The notes: a model not told the origin generated them from the letters alone. A DNA stretch of 64,000 nt from Sphingomonas abaci (GCF_014199625.1 NZ_JACHNY010000001.1:496001-560000); one strand, 5' to 3'. Positions 50,664 to 61,600 are shown, numbered from the stretch's first letter. Made by a program: numbers and translations.

Positions 50664-50872
50664 GGGTCGCAGGCGAGCAAGGGCTGCTGCGTCGGGAGCG
50701 CGGGGCAGGATGCACGATGGTCGCTCCACACCGTCCCGGCCCGGTCGATGCGTCCGGGATGGAGGCGAAACCGGCTTGCCTGGCCTCGGCCGCGCCGGAA
50801 CGGAGCCATTCCCGCTCGCGCCGCTGACCCGCGTCCACCACCACCGCCGCCCCGGACCGGGAGGCGGGTGCG

Positions 50873-53800
50873 ATGACCGATACCGTGATCGAACGCTTCA
50901 TCGAGCGCTGGCGGCGCAACGAGGGCGGCGCCGAGCGTGCCAACTTCCCGCTGTTCCTGACCGAATTATGCGCGCTGCTCGACCTGCCGCCGCCCGACCC
51001 GGCCGATGCCACCCGCGCGCGCAACGACTATGTCTTCGAGCGCGCGGTCGACGAGATCGCGCCCGACGGATCGGTCCGCCACCGCCGCATCGACCTCTAT
51101 CGCCGCGGCTGTTTCGTGCTGGAGGCCAAACAGAGCCGCGAGCGGGGCGGCGCCAAGGAGGTTCCGCTCGACTCGGCGCAGGCGTCGCTGCCCGGTATCG
51201 AGCCGCCGCGCGGCCGGCGCAGCGCGCATCGCGGCTGGGACGTGCTGATGCGCAACGCCCGCGAACAGGCTGAGCTCTATGCCCGCTGCCTGCCGACCGA
51301 CCATGGTTGGCCGCCCTTCCTGCTGGTGGTCGATGTCGGCCATGCGATCGAGCTATTCGCCGACTTTTCGGGCCAGGGGAAACATTACCGGCAATTCCCC
51401 GACCGCGCCGGGTTCCGCATCTATCTGGACGATCTGAAGACGCCCGCGATCCGCGAGCGACTGCGCGCATTGTGGCTCGATCCCCTCTCGCTCGACCCGA
51501 CCCGCCGCGCCGCACGCGTCACCCGCGACATCGCCGGCCGGCTGGCCAGCGTCAGCCGCTCGCTGGAGAAACGCGGCCATGCCGCCGAGCCGGTCGCGCA
51601 TTTCCTGATGCGCTGCCTGTTCACGATGTTCGCCGAGGGTCACCAGCTGCTCGCCAGGGGCAGCTTCTCCGGCCTGCTCGCCGGCTCGATCGCCGTGCCC
51701 GATTTCCTGCCCACCCTGCTGGAGGAATTATGGGCGGCGATGGACGCGGGCACCTATTTGCTTGCGGTGCGCAAGAAGATTCGGCGGTTCAACGGCGGCC
51801 TGTTCGCCCGTGGCCGCGCCATCCCGCTGACCTCGGCCGAGGTCGGCGAACTCCACGCCGCCGCCCGCCATGACTGGCGCGACGTGGAGCCGGCGATCTT
51901 CGGCACGTTGCTCGAACAGGCGCTGGACCCGGACGAACGGCGGCGGCTCGGCGCGCACTACACGCCCCGCGCCTATGTCGAGCAGCTCGTCACCGCGACG
52001 ATCCTCCAGCCGCTGCGCGACACCTGGGAGATGCAGGTGCTGGGCACGGTCGAGCGGCTGCGCCTCACCGAGCCGCAGGCCGCGATCCGCGCCGTGCATG
52101 ATTTCCACGAGGTTCTGGCCAACCTCCGGGTGCTCGATCCGGCCTGCGGCACCGGCAATTTCCTCTATGTCGCGCTCGAGCTGATGAAGCGGCTGGAGGG
52201 CGATGTGCTCGAGGTGCTCGCCGACCTCGGCGGACAGGAGGCGCTGGCGCTGGAGACCGCCACCGTCCATCCGCGCCAGTTCCTGGGGCTGGAGCTCAAC
52301 CCGCGCGCCGCCGCCATCGCCGAACTGGTGCTGTGGCTGGGCTATCTGCAATGGCAGCTGCGCAATCGCGGCACGATCGCCGATCCGGTGCTGGAGCGGC
52401 TGGACAATATCGTCGCGATGGATGCCGTGCTCGCCTGGGACGGGCCACCGGAGGCCCGTCAGCCGCGCCGCCCCGACTGGCCGGCGGCGGACTATATCGT
52501 CGGCAACCCGCCCTTCATCGGCGGCAAGGACCTGCGCGTACGGCTGGGCGACGCCTATGCCACCGCCTTGTGGCAGGCGCATCCGCACATGAACCCGTCC
52601 GCCGATTTCGTCATGTACTGGTGGGACCGGGCGGCGGCGCTGCTGACCGCACCGGGCACGCGGCTGCACCGCTTCGGCTTCGTCACCACCAATTCAATCA
52701 CCCAGGCGTTCAGCCGCCGCGTGATCGAGCGGCGCATGGCCGCCGATCCGCCGGTCGGTCTGGTGCTGGCGATCGCCGACCATGCCTGGACCCAGGCGAC
52801 GCCCGACGCCGCCGCCGTCCGCATCGCGATGACCGTGGCGCAGGCGGGGCGGCCGGAGGGGGTGCTGCTCGCCGTGCTGGCGGAGGCGGCGCTGGACAGC
52901 GATACGCCCCGGATCGCCCTGGGCGGGACGCGCGGGCGGATCAACGCGGACCTGACGATCGGCACCGACCTGACCGCCGCCCGCCCCCTACGCGCCAACG
53001 ACGCGCTGTGCTCGCGCGGCATGTCGCTGCACGGCGCAGGTTTCCTCGTCACCCATGACGAGGCGGTCGGGCTGGGCCTCGGCCGTCGGGCGGGCCTGGA
53101 ACGGCATATCCGCCCCTATCGCAACGGCCGCGACCTGACCGGCGTCTCGCGCGACCTGTGGGCGATCGACCTGTTCGAGCTGGAGGATGACGAAGCGCGG
53201 CGACGCTTTCCGGAGGTCTACCAGCATCTGCTGCGCACCGTGCGCCCCGAGCGCGCGGGCAACCGCCGCGCGAGCTACCGCGACCGGTGGTGGAGCTTCG
53301 GCGAGCCGCGCCGGGCGCTCCGCCCCGCGCTGGCGGATCTCCCGCGCTATATCGTCACGGTGGAGACGGCGAAGCACCGCCTCTTCCAGTTCCTGGACGC
53401 CGGCATCCTGCCCGACAACAAGCTGATCTGCATCGCCACGGACCGCGCATGTCATTTGGGCGTCCTGCAATCGCGCATCCACCGCGCCTGGTATCTGGCC
53501 AATGCGGGGATGATGGGCGTGTACGACCGGCCCGCGGTCTATGCCAAGACCAGCAGCTTCGACCCCTTCCCCTTCCCGCCCGACGACGAGGCGGCGGATG
53601 CCGCCATCGCCGCGCTGGCGGAAGAGATCGACGCCATGCGGCGCGAGGTGGTCGCAGGCCATGCCGACCTGACGCTCACCGGCCTCTACAACCTGCGCGA
53701 AAAGCTGATGCTGGGCGCGACGCTGACCCGGCCGGAACAGGATCGCCGCCAGCGCGGCCGCGTCGACATCCTGATGGAGTTGCACGACCGGCTCGATCGC

Positions 53801-54235
53801 GCGGTCGCCGCCGCCTATGGCTGGCCCGGCGATCTCGACGACCGGGCGATGGTCGCGCGGCTGGTGGCGCTGAACGGCGAGCGGCTGGCCGAGGAGGCGC
53901 GCGGTCAGGTGCGTTGGCTCCGCCCCGACTGGCAGCGGGACGAAGCGGCCGTCGCGATCCCCTCCCTGCACTTGGTGTCGCCAGAGACCGGGGCCGTTCG
54001 ACCGGCCGCGCCCCGTTCGCCCAGGCCCGCCTTTCCCCGCGACGCGATCGGCCAGACCGCGTTCGTGCTGGCGGCATTGCGCGGTGGCGGCGAGATGGAT
54101 GCGGCGTCCATCGCCAGCGGCTTCGCGCAAGGGCGACGGATCGAGCGGCGGGTCCAGGCGACTCTGGAGGCGCTGGTCCGGCTCGGCCATGTCTCGGTCG
54201 AGCGGAGCGGTTACCGGCTGCGGCGGATCGCCTGA
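50873..54235 (+). CDS. MmeI-like fused restriction endonuclease and DNA methyltransferase (type IIG/IIL)
   Basis: 1120 residues, GGGAGG eight bases before the ATG. The N-terminal part contains a PD-(D/E)xK-like nuclease site, [17 protein letters not shown] (Asp and Glu-x-Lys at about residues 74-86). A helical spacer leads to an adenine-methyltransferase domain with the SAM motif [16 protein letters not shown] near 421 and catalytic NPPFIGG near 545. The C-terminal part should hold the target-recognition domain. Cutting and modification would be on one polypeptide, as in MmeI. No partner restriction, specificity or BREX/DISARM gene lies beside it. The target sequence cannot be predicted. Confidence 0.88.
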   Translation: MTDTVIERFIERWRRNEGGAERANFPLFLTELCALLDLPPPDPADATRARNDYVFERAVDEIAPDGSVRHRRIDLYRRGCFVLEAKQSRERGGAKEVPLDSAQASLPGIEPPRGRRSAHRGWDVLMRNAREQAELYARCLPTDHGWPPFLLVVDVGHAIELFADFSGQGKHYRQFPDRAGFRIYLDDLKTPAIRERLRALWLDPLSLDPTRRAARVTRDIAGRLASVSRSLEKRGHAAEPVAHFLMRCLFTMFAEGHQLLARGSFSGLLAGSIAVPDFLPTLLEELWAAMDAGTYLLAVRKKIRRFNGGLFARGRAIPLTSAEVGELHAAARHDWRDVEPAIFGTLLEQALDPDERRRLGAHYTPRAYVEQLVTATILQPLRDTWEMQVLGTVERLRLTEPQAAIRAVHDFHEVLANLRVLDPACGTGNFLYVALELMKRLEGDVLEVLADLGGQEALALETATVHPRQFLGLELNPRAAAIAELVLWLGYLQWQLRNRGTIADPVLERLDNIVAMDAVLAWDGPPEARQPRRPDWPAADYIVGNPPFIGGKDLRVRLGDAYATALWQAHPHMNPSADFVMYWWDRAAALLTAPGTRLHRFGFVTTNSITQAFSRRVIERRMAADPPVGLVLAIADHAWTQATPDAAAVRIAMTVAQAGRPEGVLLAVLAEAALDSDTPRIALGGTRGRINADLTIGTDLTAARPLRANDALCSRGMSLHGAGFLVTHDEAVGLGLGRRAGLERHIRPYRNGRDLTGVSRDLWAIDLFELEDDEARRRFPEVYQHLLRTVRPERAGNRRASYRDRWWSFGEPRRALRPALADLPRYIVTVETAKHRLFQFLDAGILPDNKLICIATDRACHLGVLQSRIHRAWYLANAGMMGVYDRPAVYAKTSSFDPFPFPPDDEAADAAIAALAEEIDAMRREVVAGHADLTLTGLYNLREKLMLGATLTRPEQDRRQRGRVDILMELHDRLDRAVAAAYGWPGDLDDRAMVARLVALNGERLAEEARGQVRWLRPDWQRDEAAVAIPSLHLVSPETGAVRPAAPRSPRPAFPRDAIGQTAFVLAALRGGGEMDAASIASGFAQGRRIERRVQATLEALVRLGHVSVERSGYRLRRIA

Positions 54236-54489
54236 CCCTTGCCGCGCCAGGCCAGCGACTGGCGGTTCATCGCCGGCAGGTCGGCCGCCCCGTCGCGCGC
54301 CGCCTCCGCCAGCGCGACCGCACGGGCCAGCACCGCGTCATCGGCATGGGCATAGGCCGGTCGCCCAGCGATGCGGTCGTACCAGCAGCCGCCACAGGCC
54401 TGGTCGAGCAGGATGCGCTGGAAGCAATGGTCGGCGCGCACCGGCCAGCCGCGCGTCGCCGCCAGGGCCGGCAATGCGTCGCGGGTCAA
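54211..54489 (-). CDS. Small conserved protein of unknown function, start uncertain
   Basis: 92 residues from a TTG at 54489; good codon usage and protein-like sequence continue upstream to about 54540 (ADPSADRRALETRW), so the true product is probably about 109 residues. No ATG, GTG or TTG exists there; only an ATA (54538-54540) sits eight bases after an AGGAG, overlapping the GH16 stop. Conserved-looking core: ADHCFQRILLDQACGGCWYDRIAGRPAYAHA and [12 protein letters not shown]. The end overlaps the restriction gene's end by 25 bases (tail to tail). I do not recognise a function. Confidence 0.7.
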   Translation of the reverse strand: MTRDALPALAATRGWPVRADHCFQRILLDQACGGCWYDRIAGRPAYAHADDAVLARAVALAEAARDGAADLPAMNRQSLAWRGKGQAIRRSR

Positions 54490-54536
54490 CGCCAGCCACC
54501 GGGTCTCCAGCGCGCGGCGGTCGGCGGACGGGTCGG

Positions 54537-55406
54537 CTATCGCCGGCGCTCCTGCCAGACGCGGACATAATCGACGGCCATCGTCTGGGGCAGCGCCGCG
54601 TCGTCGATCCCCCGCGCCCCGCCCCAGTCGCCGCCGATCGCGAGATTGAGGATCAGGTGGAACGGCCGGTCGAACGGCCAGGCGCCGCGCCCGCCGGGCT
54701 GGTCGTTGCGCACCCGCATATAGGCGCGGTCGTCGACGCCGATCGTGATCGAGTCGGGCCGCCAGTCGAGCTGATAGCGGTGAAAGGCGGAGCAGGCGGT
54801 TGGCAACGGCCGCTGCGCGCCGCGCTGCGTGCCCTTGGTGTGGACGAACAGTTCGGAATGCAGCGTGGCGTGGACCACCTCCGGCTGCCATCCGACCGCC
54901 TCCATGATGTCGATCTCGCCGGCCTTGGGCCAGGGTGCCGACGCATCAGGCATCATCCAGATCGCCGGCCAGGTACCGCGCCCGCAGGGCAGCCTGGCGC
55001 GAATTTCATAGAAGCCATAGGTCCAGCCCGCCTTGCCGGCCGTGTCGATCCTGGCGGAGCTGTAGGCCTGCCCGCCATAATCGGCCGCCGTCGTCACCCG
55101 CTCGCGGCGCGCGGTGATGACGAGCTGGCCACCGGCGACGCGCAGGTTCTCAGGCCGGTCGGCGGCATAATATTGGCGTTCGTGATTATACCAGCCCTGG
55201 CGATTGCGGCTGCTGTCGTAGCGCCACTTGGCGGAATCGAGCCGGTCGCCGTCGAACTCGTCCGACCAGACGAGGGCCGCGTGCGCCGGCCGCACGAGCG
55301 GCGCATCGACCTGGTAGTTGCTCGCGCCGAGCCCCGCGGGCGGATCGTCCATCGCGCCGGCCAGAACGGGAAGCGCGAGGGCGGCGAGGCGGAAGCGGAT
55401 GCGCAT
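54537..55406 (-). CDS. GH16-family beta-glucanase
   Basis: 289 residues. A short signal peptide (MRIRFRLAALALPVLAGA) is followed by a single GH16 domain: VWSDEFDGDRLDSAKW, YGFYEIRARLPCGRGTWPAIWMMP and the catalytic EIDIME (two Glu acting as nucleophile and acid/base, about residues 160-166). YVRVWQ closes the fold. It hydrolyses internal beta-1,3 or beta-1,3-1,4 glucans, or a related polysaccharide, outside the cytoplasm. No carbohydrate-binding module is present. Confidence 0.94.
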   Translation of the reverse strand: MRIRFRLAALALPVLAGAMDDPPAGLGASNYQVDAPLVRPAHAALVWSDEFDGDRLDSAKWRYDSSRNRQGWYNHERQYYAADRPENLRVAGGQLVITARRERVTTAADYGGQAYSSARIDTAGKAGWTYGFYEIRARLPCGRGTWPAIWMMPDASAPWPKAGEIDIMEAVGWQPEVVHATLHSELFVHTKGTQRGAQRPLPTACSAFHRYQLDWRPDSITIGVDDRAYMRVRNDQPGGRGAWPFDRPFHLILNLAIGGDWGGARGIDDAALPQTMAVDYVRVWQERRR

Positions 55407-55699
55407 CGCCGCAATAGGCCATGATTGTCCCGATCAGGCAATGGCTTGCAGAGTCGCGGGAAGCGTGCAGGCGGTTCGGCGCCAGGGCCCATGATCCCGG
55501 ACGTGCCAGGCGGACGACGGCGCGACCGATGCGCACGTCGACGTTCCACTGCCGCCAGCCCCTCCCGGACGCAGGCCGGGATGATCGGGTCGGCTCGGCG
55601 ACCGTCTCACCTTCGCCTGGGGGAAGCGATCGGGCGGGCGGCATCCCCGCCTCCGCCGATGGGGCCGGTTTCCGCACGCGCGGCGACCCCAGAACGACA
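55407..55699. other. Non-coding gap between GH16 and lpdA
   Basis: Together with the lpdA terminator this is a 350-bp gap. It should contain the GH16 promoter, but I see no clear promoter, RNA gene or ORF with plausible codon usage. Confidence 0.55.
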
Positions 55700-55733
55700 A
55701 GGGGTGCCGCCGGCCCGCGCCGGCGACACCCCT
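55700..55733 (-). terminator. Terminator after lpdA (end of the TCA block)
   Basis: A 15-bp GC stem with a single mismatch (arms 55700-55714 and 55719-55733, four-base loop), then TTGTCGTTCT on the minus strand. It begins about 25 bases past the lpdA stop. Confidence 0.8.
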
Positions 55734-55756
55734 CGAAGAGGCTCGGGATCAGCGGA

Positions 55757-57160
55757 TCAGATGTGGATCGGCTTGCCCTGCACCGCCATCGCCGCTTCCT
55801 TCACCGCTTCCGAATGGGTCGGGTGCGCATGGCAGGTATAGGCGATGTCCTCGCTGGTCGCGCCGAATTCCATCGCCTGCGCCGCCTGGGCGATCATCGT
55901 GCCCGCCAGCGACGAGACGATCCACACGCCCAGCACGCGGTCGGTGTTGGCGTCGGCGATGATCTTGACGAAGCCGTCGGTGTCGCGGTTCGTCTTGGCG
56001 CGGCTGTTCGCCATGAACGGGAACTTGCCGACCTTCACCTCGCCCTTGGCCTTGGCGGCCTCTTCGGACAGGCCGACGCCGGCGATTTCCGGCATGGTGT
56101 AGACGACCGAGGGGATGACGTCGTGGTTCACGATGCCGGTCTGGCCGGCGATATTCTCGGCCACCGCGACGCCCTCGTCCTCCGCCTTGTGCGCGAGCAT
56201 CAGGCCGGGGGCGACGTCGCCGATCGCCCAGATTCCGGGAACGTTGGTGCGGAAGTCATGGTCGATGCCGACCTGGCCGCGCTCGGTGAGCGCCACGCCC
56301 GCCGCCTCCAGGTTGAGGCCGTCGATGTTCGGCTTGCGGCCGATCGCGACCAGCACCGCGTCCGCCGCCAGCACCTGGGCCTCGCCGCCGGCCGCCGGCT
56401 CGACCTGCACCTGCGCGCGGTCGCCCTCGACGGTCACGCCGGTCACCTTGGTGCCGGTCAGCAGGTCCATGCCCTGCTTCTTGAACAGCTTGGCCGATTC
56501 CTTGCGGACCTCGCCGTCGAAGCCGGGCAGGATCTGGTCGAGATACTCGACCACCGTCACCTTGGCGCCCAGCCGCCGCCAGACCGAGCCCAGCTCCAGC
56601 CCGATCACGCCACCGCCGATCACTACCAGATGCTCGGGCACCTTGGGCAGCGCCAGCGCGCCGGTCGAGTCGACCACCACCTTCTGGTCGATCGCGACGC
56701 CCGGCAGCGGCGTCACCGACGAACCCGTGGCGATCACGATGTCCTTGGCGGTGACGACCTGCCCGCCGACCTCGACGCGGTGCGCGTCCTGGAAGGCGGC
56801 GCGGCCCTTAAGCCAGGTCACCTTGTTCTTCTTGAACAGGAATTCGATGCCGCCGGTCAGTTCCTTGACCGCCTTGGCCTTCTCCGCGTGCATCTGGTCC
56901 AGGTCGAGGCTGACGCCCTGGAAGTTGACGCCGAACTTGGCCAGGTGGCCGCCGGTCGCCTCCTCGTAGAGTTCGGACGCGTGCAGCAGCGCCTTGGACG
57001 GGATGCAGCCCACGTTCAGGCAGGTGCCGCCCAGCGTCTCGCGGCTCTCGGCGCAGGCGGTGCGCAGGCCGAGCTGCGCGGCGCGGATCGCCGCGACATA
57101 GCCGCCGGGGCCGGCGCCGATCACGAGGACGTCATAGTCGTACTGCTGTTCGTCAGCCAT
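55757..57160 (-). CDS. lpdA: Dihydrolipoyl dehydrogenase (E3)
   Basis: 467 residues. FAD site [17 protein letters not shown], redox disulfide in [19 protein letters not shown] site [19 protein letters not shown], second FAD motif [22 protein letters not shown], and the catalytic His-Glu in [12 protein letters not shown] near the C-terminus. It reoxidises lipoamide of 2-oxoglutarate dehydrogenase. It lies last in the block and is separated from sucB by an inverted REP pair. Confidence 0.98.
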   Translation of the reverse strand: MADEQQYDYDVLVIGAGPGGYVAAIRAAQLGLRTACAESRETLGGTCLNVGCIPSKALLHASELYEEATGGHLAKFGVNFQGVSLDLDQMHAEKAKAVKELTGGIEFLFKKNKVTWLKGRAAFQDAHRVEVGGQVVTAKDIVIATGSSVTPLPGVAIDQKVVVDSTGALALPKVPEHLVVIGGGVIGLELGSVWRRLGAKVTVVEYLDQILPGFDGEVRKESAKLFKKQGMDLLTGTKVTGVTVEGDRAQVQVEPAAGGEAQVLAADAVLVAIGRKPNIDGLNLEAAGVALTERGQVGIDHDFRTNVPGIWAIGDVAPGLMLAHKAEDEGVAVAENIAGQTGIVNHDVIPSVVYTMPEIAGVGLSEEAAKAKGEVKVGKFPFMANSRAKTNRDTDGFVKIIADANTDRVLGVWIVSSLAGTMIAQAAQAMEFGATSEDIAYTCHAHPTHSEAVKEAAMAVQGKPIHI

Positions 57161-57170
57161 GGTCTTGTCT

Positions 57171-57198
57171 CCACCCCGGCGACGGCCGGGGTCCAGTT
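57171..57198. repeat. REP palindrome, left member (lpdA-sucB gap)
   Basis: The core CCCCGGCGACGGCCGGGG is followed by TCCAGTT. It belongs to the same family as the copies flanking the GIY-YIG gene. Confidence 0.9.
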
Positions 57199-57245
57199 AC
57201 GGGGCGGATATGGGTGAACGCGGCCCCGGTTTCATCTGCCATCCC

Positions 57246-57273
57246 AACTGGACCCCGGCCTTCGCCGGGGTGG
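57246..57273. repeat. REP palindrome, right inverted member (lpdA-sucB gap)
   Basis: The reverse complement matches the copy at 57171 at 27 of 28 positions. The two enclose 47 bases and no gene, giving an inverted-pair (REPIN-like) unit inside the TCA block. Confidence 0.9.
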
Positions 57274-57288
57274 TACGTTGGGCTTCGA

Positions 57289-58494
57289 TCAAAGATCGAT
57301 CAGGATGCGGGTCGGGTCCTCGATCGCGTTCTTCAGCGCGACCAGGAAGGTCACCGCCTCGCGACCGTCGATCAGGCGATGGTCGTAGCTGACCGCGAGG
57401 TACATCATCGGGCGCACCACGATCTGACCGTCGACCACGACCGGCCGCTCCTCGATGCGGTGCAGACCCAGCACCGCCGACTGGGGCGGGTTGATGATCG
57501 GGGTCGACATCAGCGAGCCGAACACGCCGCCATTGGAGATGGTGAAGGTGCCGCCCTTCATCTCGTCCATCTTCAGCGTGCCGTCCTTGGCGCGCTTGCC
57601 GAAATCGCCGATCGTCTTCTCGATGCCGGCGACCGACAGGTTCTGCGCGTCGCGGATCACCGGCACGACCAGGCCATTCGGCGCGCTGACCGCGACCGAA
57701 ATATCGGCATAGTCGTGATAGACGATCTCGTCGCCCTCGATCGAGGCGTTGACCGCCGGCACGTCCTTCAGCGCCATGGTCGCGGCCTTCACGAAGAAGC
57801 CCATGAAGCCCAGGCGGACGCCGTGCTTCTTCTCGAACAGGTCCTTGTACTTGGCGCGCGCGGCAATCACCGCGGACATGTCGACGTCGTTGAACGTCGT
57901 CAGCATCGCGGCGGTGTTCTGCGCCTCCTTCAGGCGGCGGGCGATCGTCTGGCGCAGGCGCGTCATCTTGACGCGCTCCTCCTTGCGGCCACCGGCCGAC
58001 GGGGCGGCGGCAGGCGTCGCGGCGGGCGCCGGAGCGGCAGCGGCGGCCGGCTTGGACGACGCGGCGGCGGCCACGTCTTCCTTGGTCAGGCGGCCGTCCT
58101 TGCCGGTGCCGGTGACCGTCGAGGGATCGACGCCATGCTCCAGCACGGCGCGGCGCACCGACGGCGACAGCGCGGCGGCGGCACTGGCCGGGGCGGCGGC
58201 GGGCGTTTCGGTGACGGCGGGCTGCGGCGCCGGCGTCGGCGCGGCGGTGGCGGCGCCACCGGCGTCGACGGTGGCGAGCAGCGCGCCGACCTGCACCGTG
58301 TCGCCGACCTTCACGGCATGTTCGCCCATCACGCCCGCGACCGGCGAGGGCACCTCGACCGACACCTTGTCGGTCTCCAGGCTGGCGATCGGCTCATCGG
58401 CGGCGACCTTGTCGCCAGGCTGCTTCAGCCATTCGCCGACCGTGGCTTCGGTGATCGATTCGCCCAGCACGGGGACGAGAACTTCGGTGGCCAT
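57289..58494 (-). CDS. sucB: 2-oxoglutarate dehydrogenase E2, dihydrolipoyl succinyltransferase
   Basis: 401 residues from the ATG at 58494 (AAGGAAG upstream); the frame continues to 58557 without support. Lipoyl domain with the modified Lys in [10 protein letters not shown] (about residue 43), an Ala/Pro linker, a peripheral-subunit-binding domain ([27 protein letters not shown]), a second linker, and the acyltransferase core with [16 protein letters not shown] (catalytic His/Asp). It forms the core of the complex and transfers succinyl to CoA. Confidence 0.97.
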   Translation of the reverse strand: MATEVLVPVLGESITEATVGEWLKQPGDKVAADEPIASLETDKVSVEVPSPVAGVMGEHAVKVGDTVQVGALLATVDAGGAATAAPTPAPQPAVTETPAAAPASAAAALSPSVRRAVLEHGVDPSTVTGTGKDGRLTKEDVAAAASSKPAAAAAPAPAATPAAAPSAGGRKEERVKMTRLRQTIARRLKEAQNTAAMLTTFNDVDMSAVIAARAKYKDLFEKKHGVRLGFMGFFVKAATMALKDVPAVNASIEGDEIVYHDYADISVAVSAPNGLVVPVIRDAQNLSVAGIEKTIGDFGKRAKDGTLKMDEMKGGTFTISNGGVFGSLMSTPIINPPQSAVLGLHRIEERPVVVDGQIVVRPMMYLAVSYDHRLIDGREAVTFLVALKNAIEDPTRILIDL

Positions 58495-58509
58495 CTTCGC
58501 TGCTTCCTT

Positions 58510-58538
58510 CCACCCGGCTGAGGCTCCGGGTCCAGTGG
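58510..58538. repeat. Diverged REP-like palindrome (sucA-sucB gap)
   Basis: ACCCGG and CCGGGT with an eight-base loop, followed by CCAGTGG. It is a degenerate relative of the 57171 family, sitting just before the sucB Shine-Dalgarno. Confidence 0.5.
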
Positions 58539-58618
58539 CGCAAACGCCGTCGAACACGGGCGTTACGCGGGATTAGATAAAGGGCCGGCCGGGCATCATG
58601 GCCCGACCGGCCGGATCG

Positions 58619-61582
58619 TCAGGACGCCGCCTTGCCGGCCTTGCGGTCGGTCTCGCGGCCGCGACGGATCTCGTCGCGCACATTATGGCCGAGCGCATCG
58701 GCGATCAGCGCGCCCTGCTCGGTCTGGTGGCGCTTCATCAGGCCGGTGGCGGGCGACGCCGCCGCCGCGCGGCCGGCATAGCGCGCCCGCTTGACCGCGC
58801 CGTTCACCTTGGCCAGCGCCTCTTCGACCAGTGGTTCGACGAAGAACCAATAGCCCTGGTTGCGCGGCTCTTCCTGTGCCCAGACCACCTCCTCGAGCTG
58901 CGGCATCCGCGCCAGCCGCGCGGCCAGCGGCTCACCCGGGAAGGGGTAGAGCTGCTCGATGCGGATGATCTGCGTGCCGGTGTCGTTCGCCGCGTCGCGC
59001 GCCTCGATCAGGTCATAGGCGACCTTGCCGGTGCACAGCACGACGCGCTTCGTCTCGCCGTCCGGCGCGCCATTGGTGTCGGACAGGATGCGCTTGAAGT
59101 GCGAGTCGCCCTGGAACTCCGCCGCGGTCGAGGTGGCCAGCTTGTGGCGCAGCAGCGACTTGGGCGTGAACACGATCAGCGGCTTGCGGAAGCTGCGATG
59201 CATCTGCCGGCGCAGCAGGTGGAAATAATTGGCCGGCGTGGTGCAGTTGGCGACCTGCATGTTGTCGCCCGCGCACAGCTGCAGGAACCGCTCGGGCCGT
59301 GCCGAGCTGTGCTCCGGCCCCTGCCCCTCGTAACCATGGGGCAGCAGCATCACCAGGCCGTTGGCGCGCAGCCACTTGGCTTCACCGCTGGCGATGAACT
59401 GGTCGATCATGATCTGCGCGCCGTTGACGAAGTCGCCGAACTGCGCCTCCCACATCACCAGCGTCTTCGGATCCGCGAGCGCATAGCCATATTCGAAGCC
59501 AAGCACGCCATATTCGCTGAGCGGCGAGTCCAGCACCTCGAACCGGCCATGCTCGACGGTCGAGAGCGGCACATATTTATGCTCGTCGGTCTGGTCGACC
59601 CAGACGGCGTGACGCTGCGAGAAGGTGCCGCGGCCGGAATCCTGGCCCGACAGGCGGACGCCATACCCTTCCGACATCAGCGAGCCGAAGGCCAGGGCCT
59701 CGCCCGTCGCCCAGTCGAAATTGGCGCCGGTTGCGAACATCTGCTTCTTGGCGTCGATGACGCGCGACAGCGTCTTGTGGATCTGGATGCTGTCAGGAAC
59801 CGAGGTCAGCGTGCGGCCCAGGCTGTCGAACAGCTTGGGGGTGATGCCGGTCTCGGCGGTGCGGCGCGCGGCCTCTCCCTCGGTCGGGGCGGACAGGCCG
59901 GTCCAGCGGCCGGCGAACCAGTCGGCGCGGTTCGGCTTGTAGCTGGCCCCCGCCTCGAACTCGCCCTCCAGACGCGTCACATACTGGCCGACATTGTCGT
60001 CGACCCAGGCCTGATCGACCACGCCCTCGGCGGCGAGCCGCTTGGCATAGATGGCGCTGACCGGCGGGTGATCCTTGATCGCCTTGTACATCAGCGGCTG
60101 GGTGAAGCCCGGCTCGTCGCCCTCGTTGTGACCGAACCGGCGATAGCACCACATGTCGATGACGATGTCGCGGTGGAACTTCTGGCGGAATTCCATCGCC
60201 ATCTTGGTCGCGAAGGTCACCGCCTCCGGATCGTCGCCATTGACGTGGAAGACCGGCGCCTGGACGCCCTTGGCCACATCCGACGGATAGGGCGAGGAGC
60301 GCGCGAATTGCGGGCTGGTGGTGAAGCCCACCTGGTTGTTGATGATGAAGTGGACGCAACCGCCCGTGTTATAGCCGCGAATGCCGGAGAAGCCGAGGCA
60401 CTCCCAGACAATGCCCTGGCCCGCGAACGCCGCGTCGCCATGGATCAGCACCGGCAGCGAGGCGCTGTGGTCGGTCAGGTCGCCGGCGATCGTCTGGATC
60501 GCGCGGGTCTTGCCCAGCACCACCGGGTCCGCCGCCTCGAGGTGCGAGGGATTGGCGACCAGCGACATATGGACGGTGTGACCGTCGAACTCGCGGTCGG
60601 TCGAGGTGCCCAGGTGATACTTCACGTCGCCCGAGCCGCCGATGTCGTCGGGGTTGGCCGAACCGCCGGCGAACTCATGGAAGATCACGCGCAGCGGCTT
60701 CGCCATGACGTTGGCGAGCACGTTCAGGCGACCGCGATGCGCCATGCCGAACACGATCTCGCGCACGCCCATCTGGCCGCCATATTTGATGACCGACTCG
60801 AGCGCGGGGATCATGGACTCGCCGCCGTCCAGCCCGAAGCGCTTGGTGCCGACATATTTGCGGCCCAGGAACTTCTCCCACTGCTCGGCCTCGATCACCT
60901 TGTTCAGGATCGCCTTCTTGCCGTCCTGGGTGAACTCGATCGCCTTGTCCTGGCCTTCCATGCGCTCCTGCAGGAAACGGCGCTCCTCGACATCGACGAT
61001 GTGCATATATTCGAGGCCGACATTGCCGCAGTAATTCTTGCGCAGCGTGTCGACGAGCTGACGGATGGTCGCCCATTCGAAGCCCATCGTGCCGCCCAGA
61101 TAGACCGGCCGGTCCAGGTCGGCATCGCTGAAGCCGTGATATTCGGTGCGCAGGTCCTCGGGCATCTCGCGCTTGGCGAGGCCCAGCGGGTCGAGGTTGG
61201 CGGCCAGGTGGCCGCGGACTCGATAGGTGCGGATCAGCAGCTGCGCGCGGATCGCGTCGCCGGCCGCCTTGACGATATCGGCCTGGGTCGCCGCCGGAGC
61301 CGCGGCCGCCGCGGGGGCGGGCTTGCCGCCACGCGCCGGCTTGGGCGCAGGCTCCATCTGCGTCGGGTCGAGCCCGGCGGTCAGATCATCGGTGGTGGTC
61401 AGCGGCCAGCGACTGCTCCGCCAGCTCGGCTGCGAGGGTCCGGCTTCCAGCCCTTCGAAGAAGGCGCGCCAACCCGGCTCCACCTCCGATGGGGACGCCT
61501 GGTATTTGGCGTAGAGCGCCTCGATGAACGCGGGGCTGACGCCCGATGCGACGTCGCTGAAATCCTGACCTTCGTAGCCCAT
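58619..61582 (-). CDS. sucA: 2-oxoglutarate dehydrogenase E1
   Basis: 987 residues, a usual length. The N-terminal E2-binding region (FIEALYAKYQASPSEVEPGWRAFF) is followed by an Ala/Pro linker, the ThDP domain with EFTQDGKKAIL, GMAHRGRLNVLANVMAKP, SHLEAADPVVLGKTRA and HGDAAFAGQGIV, and the transketolase-like C-terminal half (RGTFSQRHAVWVDQ, LSEYGVLGFEYGYA). It decarboxylates 2-oxoglutarate and loads succinyl on E2. It precedes sucB on the same transcript strand. Confidence 0.98.
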   Translation of the reverse strand: MGYEGQDFSDVASGVSPAFIEALYAKYQASPSEVEPGWRAFFEGLEAGPSQPSWRSSRWPLTTTDDLTAGLDPTQMEPAPKPARGGKPAPAAAAAPAATQADIVKAAGDAIRAQLLIRTYRVRGHLAANLDPLGLAKREMPEDLRTEYHGFSDADLDRPVYLGGTMGFEWATIRQLVDTLRKNYCGNVGLEYMHIVDVEERRFLQERMEGQDKAIEFTQDGKKAILNKVIEAEQWEKFLGRKYVGTKRFGLDGGESMIPALESVIKYGGQMGVREIVFGMAHRGRLNVLANVMAKPLRVIFHEFAGGSANPDDIGGSGDVKYHLGTSTDREFDGHTVHMSLVANPSHLEAADPVVLGKTRAIQTIAGDLTDHSASLPVLIHGDAAFAGQGIVWECLGFSGIRGYNTGGCVHFIINNQVGFTTSPQFARSSPYPSDVAKGVQAPVFHVNGDDPEAVTFATKMAMEFRQKFHRDIVIDMWCYRRFGHNEGDEPGFTQPLMYKAIKDHPPVSAIYAKRLAAEGVVDQAWVDDNVGQYVTRLEGEFEAGASYKPNRADWFAGRWTGLSAPTEGEAARRTAETGITPKLFDSLGRTLTSVPDSIQIHKTLSRVIDAKKQMFATGANFDWATGEALAFGSLMSEGYGVRLSGQDSGRGTFSQRHAVWVDQTDEHKYVPLSTVEHGRFEVLDSPLSEYGVLGFEYGYALADPKTLVMWEAQFGDFVNGAQIMIDQFIASGEAKWLRANGLVMLLPHGYEGQGPEHSSARPERFLQLCAGDNMQVANCTTPANYFHLLRRQMHRSFRKPLIVFTPKSLLRHKLATSTAAEFQGDSHFKRILSDTNGAPDGETKRVVLCTGKVAYDLIEARDAANDTGTQIIRIEQLYPFPGEPLAARLARMPQLEEVVWAQEEPRNQGYWFFVEPLVEEALAKVNGAVKRARYAGRAAAASPATGLMKRHQTEQGALIADALGHNVRDEIRRGRETDRKAGKAAS

Positions 61583-61600
61583 CTTACCATCTCCTCCGCC

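Noticed and set aside
50873-54235. Treating the large methyltransferase as BREX PglX or DISARM
   Set aside because: It carries its own EAK nuclease site, and no pglZ, brxC, drmA or drmB gene is nearby.
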